From: Gimesia chilikensis | GTDB lineage: Bacteria; Planctomycetota; Planctomycetia; Planctomycetales; Planctomycetaceae | Direction of reading: 5' to 3' | DNA: 64,000 nt | Assembly: GCF_007744075.1 (NCBI RefSeq) | Contig: NZ_CP036266.1 | Span: 2,396,065-2,460,064, forward strand | In this document: piece after piece, positions 18,448-26,152 of the stretch | How the letters are laid out: the number at the start of each line of letters is the position of its first letter | How positions within the stretch are numbered: the first letter of the stretch is position 1 | Translations under genes and position numbers: made by a program | Notes under the pieces: model-generated | Databases searched by the model: none | The model's input: only the letters and a program-made list of their open reading frames with translations | What the model was told of the DNA's origin: nothing

Positions 18448-18759
18448 GATTCAAACTCCGTCTCAGTTCTGGCATTTAAATCAAGATGCCAGAACTTTTT
18501 TTATTGCGTGACTGTTCCCGGAGAAAGGGGACTGGAAATGACCATATCTTATTATAGCGACTGATGATACGAAATGCTATTCGTGAATGCCAGATCGTTT
18601 GATGGTCTGGAAATTTGCCAGAAAACACGCTTTCTGATCAGTTTTGCTCATAAAAATTCCCCGTTAATGGCGAAGTACTATTGACGAAAAGAAATTCGTG
18701 TATCACAATACGCGAATAGTTAAGCGCAAAAAATACTTCGCAAAAAAAGGGAGAGAATT
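18448..18759. promoter_or_regulatory. Divergent control region of the winged-helix regulator and dabBA, with TGCCAGA sites
   Basis: No gene lies in this 312-base gap. A perfect 10-base inverted repeat, GTTCTGGCAT (18466-18475) and ATGCCAGAAC (18486-18495), is followed by seven Ts; it is about 20 bases upstream of the regulator start. Further copies of the same core occur: ATGCCAGATC at 18587-18596 and TTGCCAGA at 18615-18622, the latter paired with TCTGG at 18606-18610. The spacing of repeated TGCCAGA words fits an operator array for the divergent winged-helix protein. The T-run also makes the first copy resemble a terminator, but no + strand gene ends just before it. Confidence 0.55.
18681..18709 (+). 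promoter_or_regulatory. Candidate housekeeping promoter of dabBA
   Basis: TTGACG (18681-18686) and CACAAT (18704-18709) are separated by 17 bases and lie about 50 bases before the GTG of dabB. The -35 is near consensus; the -10 is moderate. The TGCCAGA sites lie just upstream, consistent with regulation of this promoter. Confidence 0.4.
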
Positions 18760-20349
18760 GTGTATCTGTTGGCAGAGACATTGATCGTTTCCGCAGGATT
18801 ATTGATGGCAACGGGACTGGTGCCAGGTCGCTGGTGCAAAAAGCTGCAGTTCAAGCTGCGTGATGGCGTGACGCTGCTGGCGGGTTTACAGACCCTGCTG
18901 GCACTGGCAATTACCCTGATGAACGTGACGGGAGCCTGGTGGGGAACGGGGCCGTTCACCGAACCAGTTCGCATCGACGTTGGCGGAGTGCAGTGGCTGC
19001 TGCTGGATGGCACCTCCAGCCTGATGTTTGCCCTGGTCTCGTTCGTGGGCTGGGTTATCTGTCGCTATTCCGTCCGGTTCCTGGATGGCGAGCCCGAACT
19101 CGGCAATTACTATCGCTGGACCGCGCTGACGATTGGAGCCGTCTCCCTGATGGCTCTGTCAGGGAATCTGCTGCTGTTCATAGCCGCCTGGGCACTTTCC
19201 AGTCTGGGGCTGCATCATCTGCTCCTGTTCTACCGTGAACGACCCGCGGCCCGACGGGCTGCCTGGAATAAGTTCATCGCCAGTCGAACCGGTGACCTCT
19301 GTCTGCTGATCGCTGCGGTGCTGATCTACCTGGAATGCCAGACTCTGAACTTCACCCCTCTGTTCGAGCAACTGGCAGGCACCGGTTCAACGATCAGCAT
19401 GTCTTTGATGTGCGGCGTCTGGCTGCTGGTGATCGGGGCTGCGATCAAAACGGCACAGTTCCCCTTTCACTCCTGGTTGCCTCAGACCCTGGAGACACCG
19501 ACGCCGGTCTCCGCCCTGATGCACGCCGGTATTGTGAACGCAGGCGGCTATCTGCTGATTCGCACGAGTCCACTGGTCCAACTGGTTCCCGCAGCGTTGG
19601 CCTGCCTGGTACTGATCGGAACCCTCACGGTCTGTATTGCCGCCACTTCGATGCTGGCTCAGAACAGTGTCAAAAAGAGACTCGCTTATTCCACCGTCGC
19701 CCAGATGGGCTTCATGATGTTGCAGTGCGGACTGGGAGCCTTCTCGGCAGCGATGCTGCATCTGCTGGCGCACTCCTTCTATAAAGCGTATGCCTTCCTC
19801 AGCAGTGGAAGTGTGCTTGAACAGAAACGGGCGCTCGGCAGGGGGCCGGAACCGAAGCAGACGGTGCCTGTCTCATCCTTCAAACTCCTGCTGACAACAG
19901 GCTTCGTTGTCCTCGGATTTCTGGCAGTGCTGGCCCTGTTCGGAATCAATCCAGCCACCAAGCCCGGGGGGATGCTACTGGGACTGGTTGTCTGTCTCGC
20001 GCTGACGGGCTGGCTGAAACAGGCCTGGCAGACCGGCGATTACCTGCTGGTACTCCGCACGGCCTGTGCCGCCGGGGGCGTCTGTCTGCTCTACTGTCTT
20101 GCCTTTCTCACCATCGATCGCCTGGTGACGCCGACTCCGGTGACGGCTTTTGCCGATCCCTCGCTGCTGATGATTGGGGGACCTGCGGTTCTGGTAGTTC
20201 TCGGATTTACCAGCCTGCTGCTGCTGAATGACCGGCTGACATTGTCGCGAAGACCAGACTGGATGAATGCCCTCTACATCCACGCGCTGAACGGGTTTTA
20301 CGTCGAAGCCTGGTTTCGTCAGCGACTGGGGCACCTTTTGAAACAGTGA
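18760..20349 (+). CDS. dabB: DabB, NADH dehydrogenase subunit L/ND5-like membrane subunit of the DAB inorganic-carbon pump
   Basis: 529 residues, starting at GTG with GGGAGAG in front. The protein is almost entirely membrane helices, with the proton-conducting antiporter-type signature shared with NuoL/ND5: 'RTGDLCLLIAAVLIYLE', 'TAQFPFHSWLPQTLETPTPV' (residues near 229-248), SALMHAGIVNAGGYLLIR, and 'AYSTVAQMGFMMLQCGLGAF'. In DAB complexes this subunit couples a cation gradient to the carbonic-anhydrase-like DabA. The immediate downstream DUF2309 gene confirms the assignment and rules out complex I, whose other genes are absent. Membrane location is certain; ion choice (proton or sodium) is not readable. 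Confidence 0.93.
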   Translation: MYLLAETLIVSAGLLMATGLVPGRWCKKLQFKLRDGVTLLAGLQTLLALAITLMNVTGAWWGTGPFTEPVRIDVGGVQWLLLDGTSSLMFALVSFVGWVICRYSVRFLDGEPELGNYYRWTALTIGAVSLMALSGNLLLFIAAWALSSLGLHHLLLFYRERPAARRAAWNKFIASRTGDLCLLIAAVLIYLECQTLNFTPLFEQLAGTGSTISMSLMCGVWLLVIGAAIKTAQFPFHSWLPQTLETPTPVSALMHAGIVNAGGYLLIRTSPLVQLVPAALACLVLIGTLTVCIAATSMLAQNSVKKRLAYSTVAQMGFMMLQCGLGAFSAAMLHLLAHSFYKAYAFLSSGSVLEQKRALGRGPEPKQTVPVSSFKLLLTTGFVVLGFLAVLALFGINPATKPGGMLLGLVVCLALTGWLKQAWQTGDYLLVLRTACAAGGVCLLYCLAFLTIDRLVTPTPVTAFADPSLLMIGGPAVLVVLGFTSLLLLNDRLTLSRRPDWMNALYIHALNGFYVEAWFRQRLGHLLKQ

Positions 20350-20406
20350 ATCTGTCCGGTTTTGTCGCTCTGAATCAATCTCAAATATCCCAGTAAGGTT
20401 AATCTC

Positions 20407-22959
20407 ATGTCACAAGTACAGTCTGCTGTCATCAACAAACAACCGCTGGAGGTCTGGCGAGGACTTTCATCCCGGCAGTTGCCCGAACGGGAACTGCTGC
20501 AGGAGGCCCTGCAGAGCGTGCATCAGTGCATCGCCCCGGTCTGGCCGTTAAAAGATTATGTCGCCGTTAATCCCTACCACGGGATCACCGACCGCTCCTT
20601 TCTCAATGTCCGAAAATATCTGCGGATCTTTTCGGACTCGGAAACCCTGATGCCGCTAACGCACTACGCCGCCGCCTTCCGGGCCGGACAGTTTGAGCTC
20701 AGTGATATAGAGTCGGCCCTGGCAGAACTGCAGGCTGAGAATCTGGTAGCCGAGTCTCTTCCCAGTGCCGCCCAGTTGGTAGCCTGTCTGGGGGCACTGG
20801 AATCAGTGACTGCAGAGCCGGATACGCCCGACAAAACACCCCGCAAACGACAGATGCGTGCCTTCTCAGAAATCCTGGATGCACAGACGGGCGGTGACTG
20901 GACGCAAACGATCGGCGATGAACTTTCTAAATTCTGTGCCCAGCATTACGACCAGGGCGAGGCTGCCTGGAAAAGCCCCTGGCAGCATCTCTCACTCTTC
21001 GACAACTGGCGAAGCGCAGCGCAACATGATCGCAGCATGGAGATCATGGGCGTCAGCTGTTTCCGTCAACTGGTCCAGCAGTTACCTGACTCCGCAGAAA
21101 CGACGCTGGCTGTGATGCTGGAAGAACTGAAAGTGCCGCGGGCACTCTGGGAGACCTATCTGCTCTGTCAGGCCTGTCAGACTCCCGGCTGGAGCGCCTG
21201 GGCGAAATACCAGTTCGAGCAGGGAACCTCCGAGGAACTCGATAGCAGCGATCTCACTGCACTGCTGGCAATCCGACTCGTTTACGAAGCAGTCCTCTCT
21301 GAAGCGAAATCGTTCGAAGTCGACTGGAGCAAACTGGCCGGAGCTACGCCTGTCCGATTCAAGGTTCCCTTCGATTCTGAAGAGCAGGTCATCGAACGCT
21401 ACATTCTGCTGCGGGCCTCTGAAATTGCCTACCGCAACAAACTGCTCAACAGCCTGCGGAACAATGTTTCAAACTGCGGTCAGTCGACCGAGCAAAAGCT
21501 GGCCCAAATGGTATTCTGTATCGACGTGCGATCCGAACGCATCCGACGTCAGCTGGAACAGACGTCCGCAGCGATCGAAACACTCGGCTTTGCCGGTTTC
21601 TTCGGAATCCCCATGGAATATATCCGCTGGGGCGATCAGGGGGGAGACAACCAGCTTCCGGTTCTGCTCCAGCCTCAGTTCCAGGTAACTGAAGAACTCC
21701 CGTCGAAAGATCAGGGACAACAGGAGCAACTGCTGGAGCAGCAGGGAATCAGCAGGTCGTTCCGCAAACTCTGGAAGCGATTTCAACAGTCAGCAGTCGG
21801 GAGCTTCCCCTTCGTAGAAACGATGGGCCTGTTTTACGGGCTTTTGCTGGGCAAGCGCGCCTGGGGAACCAGAGTCAGCGCTGGTATGGAGTCTAAGGGA
21901 TCGCATTCACAGCATCGGAAGCCAGTGCCACGTCCGAGTCTGAACGGCCTGGATGCGCAGGGGATTACCGTTGAAAAACTGACTGAGATGGCTGAGACGA
22001 TTCTGAAGAACATGAGCCTCACAGCAGGATTTGCCCGGCTGGTGGTCTTCTGCGGTCACGAAAGTCAGACTGCGAATAATCCTCTCAAGGCGGGGCTGGA
22101 CTGCGGTGCTTGTGGCGGTCATTCCGGTGCCTCTAATGCCCAGGTAGCTGCTGAGATTATGAATCTGGCTGCAGTGCGACGGGGACTCAAACGAAAAGGT
22201 ATCGAGATTCCAGAGGATACGGTCTTTATTGCAGGCGTGCACAACACGACGACAGACCAGATCCGCTTTTTCGAACCGGACCAGCTCTCCGCTTCACACC
22301 GAGAGCAGTTGGACTCACTGCAGCAACTGACGCTGCAGGCAACACATCTGACTCGGGCGGAGCGAATGACGTCACTCAACAGTGAATCTGTCAGTGAACT
22401 CTTACAACGGGCCGGCGACTGGTCCGAGGTGCGACCGGAATGGGGGCTGTCCAATAATGCGGCCCTGGTGGTTGGACCTCGGCAATTGACACGCGCGGTC
22501 GACCTCGATGGTCGTACCTTTCTGCACAATTATGATCCCGACCAGGATCCGGAAGGAACCGTGCTGGAGAATATCATGACCGCTCCCATGATCGTGGCCC
22601 ACTGGATCAACATGCAATATTACGCGTCCACTGTCGATCAACGTTACTGCGGTAGTGGGAATAAAACCGTACATAACGTGACCGGCGGTTTCGGCATCCT
22701 CTCCGGCAATGGAGGCGATCTGATGACCGGGTTGCCCTGGCAGTCTCTGCACGACGGTCAGAACCTGCAGCATCAACCGCAGCGACTGCAGGTCGTGATT
22801 AACGCATCGCGACAGGCCATTGAAAACGTGATTGCCCGACACACGCTGGTCGCCAATCTTCTGCAGGGAAGCTGGCTCTACCTGATCGCCTGCGAAGCAG
22901 GAGAGTTCTATCAATATCGCGCGGGCAATCAGTGGAAGCACCTTGATCGCGCTGAATAA
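20407..22959 (+). CDS. dabA: DabA (DUF2309), zinc-binding carbonic-anhydrase-like subunit of the DAB inorganic-carbon pump
   Basis: 850 residues, full length for DUF2309. The beta-carbonic-anhydrase-like zinc site is complete: Cys371 and Asp373 in VFCIDVRSE, His551 in CGHES, and Cys566 in DCGACGGHSG. Spacing matches the characterised Halothiobacillus DabA ligands (Cys351, Asp353, His524, Cys539), in particular the 15-residue gap from His to the last Cys. The early motif VNPYHGITDRSFLNV is also typical. DabA hydrates CO2 to bicarbonate vectorially, with DabB supplying the gradient. For a heterotrophic planctomycete this would serve anaplerotic carboxylation at low CO2. The gap to dabB is 57 bases, so an operon is likely. 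Confidence 0.95.
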   Translation: MSQVQSAVINKQPLEVWRGLSSRQLPERELLQEALQSVHQCIAPVWPLKDYVAVNPYHGITDRSFLNVRKYLRIFSDSETLMPLTHYAAAFRAGQFELSDIESALAELQAENLVAESLPSAAQLVACLGALESVTAEPDTPDKTPRKRQMRAFSEILDAQTGGDWTQTIGDELSKFCAQHYDQGEAAWKSPWQHLSLFDNWRSAAQHDRSMEIMGVSCFRQLVQQLPDSAETTLAVMLEELKVPRALWETYLLCQACQTPGWSAWAKYQFEQGTSEELDSSDLTALLAIRLVYEAVLSEAKSFEVDWSKLAGATPVRFKVPFDSEEQVIERYILLRASEIAYRNKLLNSLRNNVSNCGQSTEQKLAQMVFCIDVRSERIRRQLEQTSAAIETLGFAGFFGIPMEYIRWGDQGGDNQLPVLLQPQFQVTEELPSKDQGQQEQLLEQQGISRSFRKLWKRFQQSAVGSFPFVETMGLFYGLLLGKRAWGTRVSAGMESKGSHSQHRKPVPRPSLNGLDAQGITVEKLTEMAETILKNMSLTAGFARLVVFCGHESQTANNPLKAGLDCGACGGHSGASNAQVAAEIMNLAAVRRGLKRKGIEIPEDTVFIAGVHNTTTDQIRFFEPDQLSASHREQLDSLQQLTLQATHLTRAERMTSLNSESVSELLQRAGDWSEVRPEWGLSNNAALVVGPRQLTRAVDLDGRTFLHNYDPDQDPEGTVLENIMTAPMIVAHWINMQYYASTVDQRYCGSGNKTVHNVTGGFGILSGNGGDLMTGLPWQSLHDGQNLQHQPQRLQVVINASRQAIENVIARHTLVANLLQGSWLYLIACEAGEFYQYRAGNQWKHLDRAE

Positions 22960-23039
22960 AGCCAGTCACCGTGTATCGAATTCGCTGTGACATCAACTTT
23001 TTTAATACTAACCCGAGGACTTGAAAAGGAGAATTGTAG

Positions 23040-23359
23040 ATGACTCTGACATTGACCGACAAAGCCCAGTCCGGGGAAATACCGGAAACGAGTTCTGCGA
23101 GCAGCAGCCTTACGAGGCGCTGTCACGCTATCATTCAATGCTGTGTTCCATCGATGTGACGATTCAGAACCCGCGCAGCTCACGAGGTCGCAGGCAGAAA
23201 ACATTTCGCGTGCAGATTCGGCATGAATCGGGAGAGATTATGTTGATCCATCGCGGCGAAGAATTCGTTAGCGCACTGACGGCTATCGTGAAGAGAGCCG
23301 AAAAAGCAGTCTCCCGCACACGCGTTCCTTATCTGACGCGATTGAGTGGAGAAATCTGA
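23040..23359 (+). CDS. HPF/RaiA-like ribosome-associated protein, apparently frameshifted near the N-terminus
   Basis: The reading frame that ends at 23359 encodes EALSRYHSMLCSIDVTIQNP and a basic C-terminal half like the next gene. Its only starts are a TTG at 23021 or an internal ATG. The best start, ATG at 23040 with AAGGAG just before it, lies in another frame and ends at 23159. That frame begins MTLTLTDK, matching MTISYTDR of the next protein. Both the Cys residue and the ALSR motif would fall at the same residue numbers as in the paralogue (20 and 27) if one base were added between 23060 and 23098, where a GGGG-AAA run occurs. Read as one gene, this is a 107-residue protein with a one-base deletion. 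It could be a sequencing error, a recent mutation or a programmed shift. Confidence 0.6.
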
Positions 23360-23447
23360 GTTTAGAGCCAGAGAGTCCAGTTGGTTTGGACAGGTTTGAA
23401 TCTGGTGTACGAAATAACCTGGTTTTTTCAGCTGAAGGAGTCTCGTA

Positions 23448-23795
23448 ATGACGATATCATATACAGATCGAAATGGTTTATTGAACTTTCGATTGAAACA
23501 ATTGTGTAAACGCAGGTTAGAGTACGCACTTTCACGCTTTCAGAACCGGATCAGATCGATTGACCTTTGTGTCAGCGATCTGAATGGACCCCGGGGAGGC
23601 ATAGATAAAGCCTGTCGAGTACGAATTGTACATGAGAAGGGATCGGTAATCGTCAATCAGAAGAGCGAGGACCTTGCTGTCTGTATTTCACGTGTAGCGG
23701 AAAAGGCGGCCCGGGCCCTGTCTCGCTCGTTGGGGCGTTCACTGAAATTCAGACGTGAAAGACTTAACATCCCACTGGATAACGAGATGGAATAG
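23448..23795 (+). CDS. HPF/RaiA-family ribosome-associated protein
   Basis: 115 residues after a good ribosome site (GAAGGAG about 9 bases before the ATG). It shows the hibernation-promoting-factor pattern: N-terminal beta strand MTISYTDRNGLL, a basic helix CKRRLEYALSRFQNRIRSID, strand LCVSDLNGPRGGIDKACRV, and a second helix ISRVAEKAARALSRSLGR. HPF/RaiA proteins bind the decoding region of the 30S subunit and promote ribosome hibernation; short versions like this lack the dimerisation domain of long HPF. It is the second of two tandem paralogues after dabBA and appears intact. Confidence 0.82.
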   Translation: MTISYTDRNGLLNFRLKQLCKRRLEYALSRFQNRIRSIDLCVSDLNGPRGGIDKACRVRIVHEKGSVIVNQKSEDLAVCISRVAEKAARALSRSLGRSLKFRRERLNIPLDNEME

Positions 23796-23884
23796 TTCTG
23801 AATTAAAACATTCCTTTAAAAATGGGACGATGTCTCTATGATTATCTGGGAAAAGAACCTATCTTGCGATTCCTGTAAGTATCA

Positions 23885-23937
23885 GGAAATCAAGGGGTAG
23901 CAGGATCCCTCAGGGCTGATGGTGCTACTTGATTTCC
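23885..23937. other. Long RNA hairpin upstream of the exporter operon
   Basis: GGAAATCAAGGGGTAGCA (23885-23902) pairs with TGCTACTTGATTTCC (23923-23937) apart from a small bulge, giving about 15 paired bases. The 20-base loop includes its own CCCTCAGGG palindrome. It lacks a T-run. It could be an attenuator, protein-binding leader or mRNA end structure. Confidence 0.55.
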
Positions 23938-23942
23938 ACCAT

Positions 23943-23971
23943 AGAAAAGGTCAGCACGCTGATTCTTTTCT
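23943..23971 (+). terminator. Second hairpin, terminator-like, before the exporter operon
   Basis: AGAAAAG-G-TCAGC pairs with GCTGA-TT-CTTTTCT, giving a 12-bp interrupted stem with a tiny loop. The 3' arm is T-rich, so it could end transcription of the HPF-like genes. It lies six bases after the preceding hairpin and about 40 bases before the ABC gene. Confidence 0.5.
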
Positions 23972-24010
23972 AACCCGCCTGGTAATCTGATTACTTCTAC
24001 AGAGACTGAT

Positions 24011-26152
24011 ATGAATCTGGATCGCTCCGATATCAAAGCGGCCGCCTGGTTGTTTGAACAACTCTCAATTGAGGCTGGTCACTCTGCTGATCGATCGCGT
24101 ATACAACGTACGTTGATCGAATCCGCTGCCGCTACATCATCAGAACACGACGAACACTGGTGGAGCTGGCTCATTGAAGCCAGCCGCAGCCTGGGGCTGA
24201 AGTTCAAATTAATGGACTGTACCTTCCGTGAAGTGCGCAATATCACCCGGGAAGGGGGGCGTCTGATCACCCGCGTGGGTGATAAACCCAGCTGGATGGC
24301 CCTCATGGGCAGTAAGCGTCAGCGGTTTCAGTTGCTGCAACCCGATGAGGAGCAAAAACAGCAATGGGTCAGTTCTCGCAGGTTGAGAAGACTGCTCGAA
24401 CTTTCTGAACGTGATCAGGTGGTCCGCTGCCTGGTCATCAAGCCCGATCTGGCTGCCGGCGGCGATGGTGCTCACGAAACGCATCATCTGCCTCCCCTGG
24501 ACCGTGTGCTGACGTTAATGAAACCCGAGGCGTCCGACATCTGGACGGTGACCGTGTTTGCTCTGATTACCGGTCTGCTCGCACTGGCGACACCGCTGGC
24601 CGTGGAATCGCTGGTGAATACGGTGGCCTTCGGACGACTCCTCCAGCCGGTGGTGGTCCTCGCTTTAATGTTGCTGGCGTTCCTCTCCTTTTCAGCGGCC
24701 CTGTTGGGGTTACAGACGTACGTCGTCGAAATTATTCAACGCCGGATCTTTGCGCGCGTGTCTGCGGACCTTTCCTATCGTCTGCCGCGTGTCATCCCCT
24801 CTTCAATGGAGGGACAGTCGGCCCGGGAACTGGTCAACCGCTTTTTCGATGTGATCACAGTACAGAAAGCGTCCTCCGCGCTGATGCTCGACGGTATTTC
24901 GCTGGTGCTGAATACCCTGATCGGTATGACCGTGCTGGCCTTTTATCATCCCTGGTTGCTGGGCTTCGACATTGTATTGCTGGCACTGATTCTGTTTATC
25001 ATTTTTGTACTCGGACGTGGTGCCGTGAATACAAGCATCAAAGAGTCGAAAGCCAAGTATGTCGTAGCCAGCTGGCTGGAAGACCTGGTCAACTGTCCGA
25101 CCGCGTTCCGCTATCGGGGAGCTGCCGAGTTTGCCCTCGATCAGGCTGACCATTACACTTATGAATATCTCAATGCCCGGAAAAAACACTTCCGCATTGT
25201 CATGCGTCAGATCATTTTTGCCCTCGGATTGCAGGCGGCCGCAAGCACCACGCTGTTGGGGCTGGGGGGCTGGCTGGTGATTGCCGGACAGCTGACACTG
25301 GGGGAACTCGTGGCTGCTGAGCTGATTGTGACCGTGATCGTCGGCTCGTTCGCCAAAATGGGAAAACATCTGCAGAGTTACTACGACCTGCTCGCTTCGG
25401 TCGATAAACTGGGGATGTTGTTTGACCTGCCCATGGAACGTCAGGATGGTCTGCTGCAATTTTCCCAGAGCGACCCGGCTGAAGTCAGTATCAACGGCGT
25501 CGGTTTTATCGATTTCCACGGCCATTCCAGTGAGCATCACATTGACCTGTTCGTAGAAAGCGGCGCGCGACTGATGCTGACGGGGCCGAGTGGCAGTGGC
25601 AAAAGCCGTCTGCTGGACCTGCTTTTTGGACTGACGCCTGTATCGAAGGGACACGTCTCCATCAACGAGATCGATCCCCGCGACATGCGACCCGATGCAC
25701 TGCGGAAACATGTCGCTCTGGTGCGGAATATCGAAATCTTCAATGGTTCCCTGGAAGAAAATATTCACCTGGAACGCCCTTACGTCTCGACAAGTGATGT
25801 GCGCGAAGCCCTGGAATGGGTCGGACTGTATGAACAGGTCTTGAAACTGCCTCACGGTTTGCAGACAGAGCTGGTCGACACCGGATATCCATTAACCGAG
25901 AATCAGGCTCGCAAGCTGATGCTGGCCCGGGCTATCGTCGGACGGCCGCGTCTGCTGCTGGTGGATGGTCTGCTCGATGCACTTCCCGATGACGAGTCGG
26001 AGGAGTTGACCCGCATGCTGGTTGACTCCGACCGTCTCTGGACACTGATCATGGTAACAGGCAGACGAAATCTAATTGAGCTGGGGAACAGCACTCACAC
26101 CCTGAGCGGTTCGGAAGCAATGCTTTCGGGAGGATCTGCAGATGTCAGTTGA
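24011..26152 (+). CDS. Type I secretion-like ABC exporter with a degenerate nucleotide-binding domain
   Basis: 713 residues. The N-terminal 150 resemble a degenerate C39 peptidase-like domain without catalytic Cys/His. Membrane helices occupy about 175-450 (five or six helices, for example VFALITGLLALATPLAVESL). The C-terminal ATP-binding domain has an intact Walker A GPSGSGKS (525-532). Every other catalytic landmark is altered: the Q-loop Gln is Arg572, the LSGGQ signature reads LTENQ (628-632), the catalytic Glu after Walker B Asp652 is Gly653, and the H-loop His is Gly684. ATP binding is plausible, hydrolysis doubtful. The HlyD-like gene overlaps its end, and a TolC-like gene follows, so it is part of a three-component envelope-spanning exporter. 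Confidence 0.88.
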   Translation: MNLDRSDIKAAAWLFEQLSIEAGHSADRSRIQRTLIESAAATSSEHDEHWWSWLIEASRSLGLKFKLMDCTFREVRNITREGGRLITRVGDKPSWMALMGSKRQRFQLLQPDEEQKQQWVSSRRLRRLLELSERDQVVRCLVIKPDLAAGGDGAHETHHLPPLDRVLTLMKPEASDIWTVTVFALITGLLALATPLAVESLVNTVAFGRLLQPVVVLALMLLAFLSFSAALLGLQTYVVEIIQRRIFARVSADLSYRLPRVIPSSMEGQSARELVNRFFDVITVQKASSALMLDGISLVLNTLIGMTVLAFYHPWLLGFDIVLLALILFIIFVLGRGAVNTSIKESKAKYVVASWLEDLVNCPTAFRYRGAAEFALDQADHYTYEYLNARKKHFRIVMRQIIFALGLQAAASTTLLGLGGWLVIAGQLTLGELVAAELIVTVIVGSFAKMGKHLQSYYDLLASVDKLGMLFDLPMERQDGLLQFSQSDPAEVSINGVGFIDFHGHSSEHHIDLFVESGARLMLTGPSGSGKSRLLDLLFGLTPVSKGHVSINEIDPRDMRPDALRKHVALVRNIEIFNGSLEENIHLERPYVSTSDVREALEWVGLYEQVLKLPHGLQTELVDTGYPLTENQARKLMLARAIVGRPRLLLVDGLLDALPDDESEELTRMLVDSDRLWTLIMVTGRRNLIELGNSTHTLSGSEAMLSGGSADVS

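Noticed and set aside
18466..18502. Hairpin plus seven Ts as an intrinsic terminator
   Set aside because: No + strand gene ends directly before it (the preceding DUF1501 gene stops 450 bases earlier and a - strand gene lies between); the repeated TGCCAGA core nearby favours an operator.
18760..22959. Partial respiratory complex I locus
   Set aside because: Only a NuoL/ND5-like gene is present, and its partner is DUF2309 with a carbonic-anhydrase zinc site, which is diagnostic of the DAB pump.
24803..25855. Long antisense frame (350 codons) opposite the ABC transporter
   Set aside because: The + strand frame has clear ABC domains and operon coupling; the antisense product is Gln/His-rich shadow sequence with no motif.
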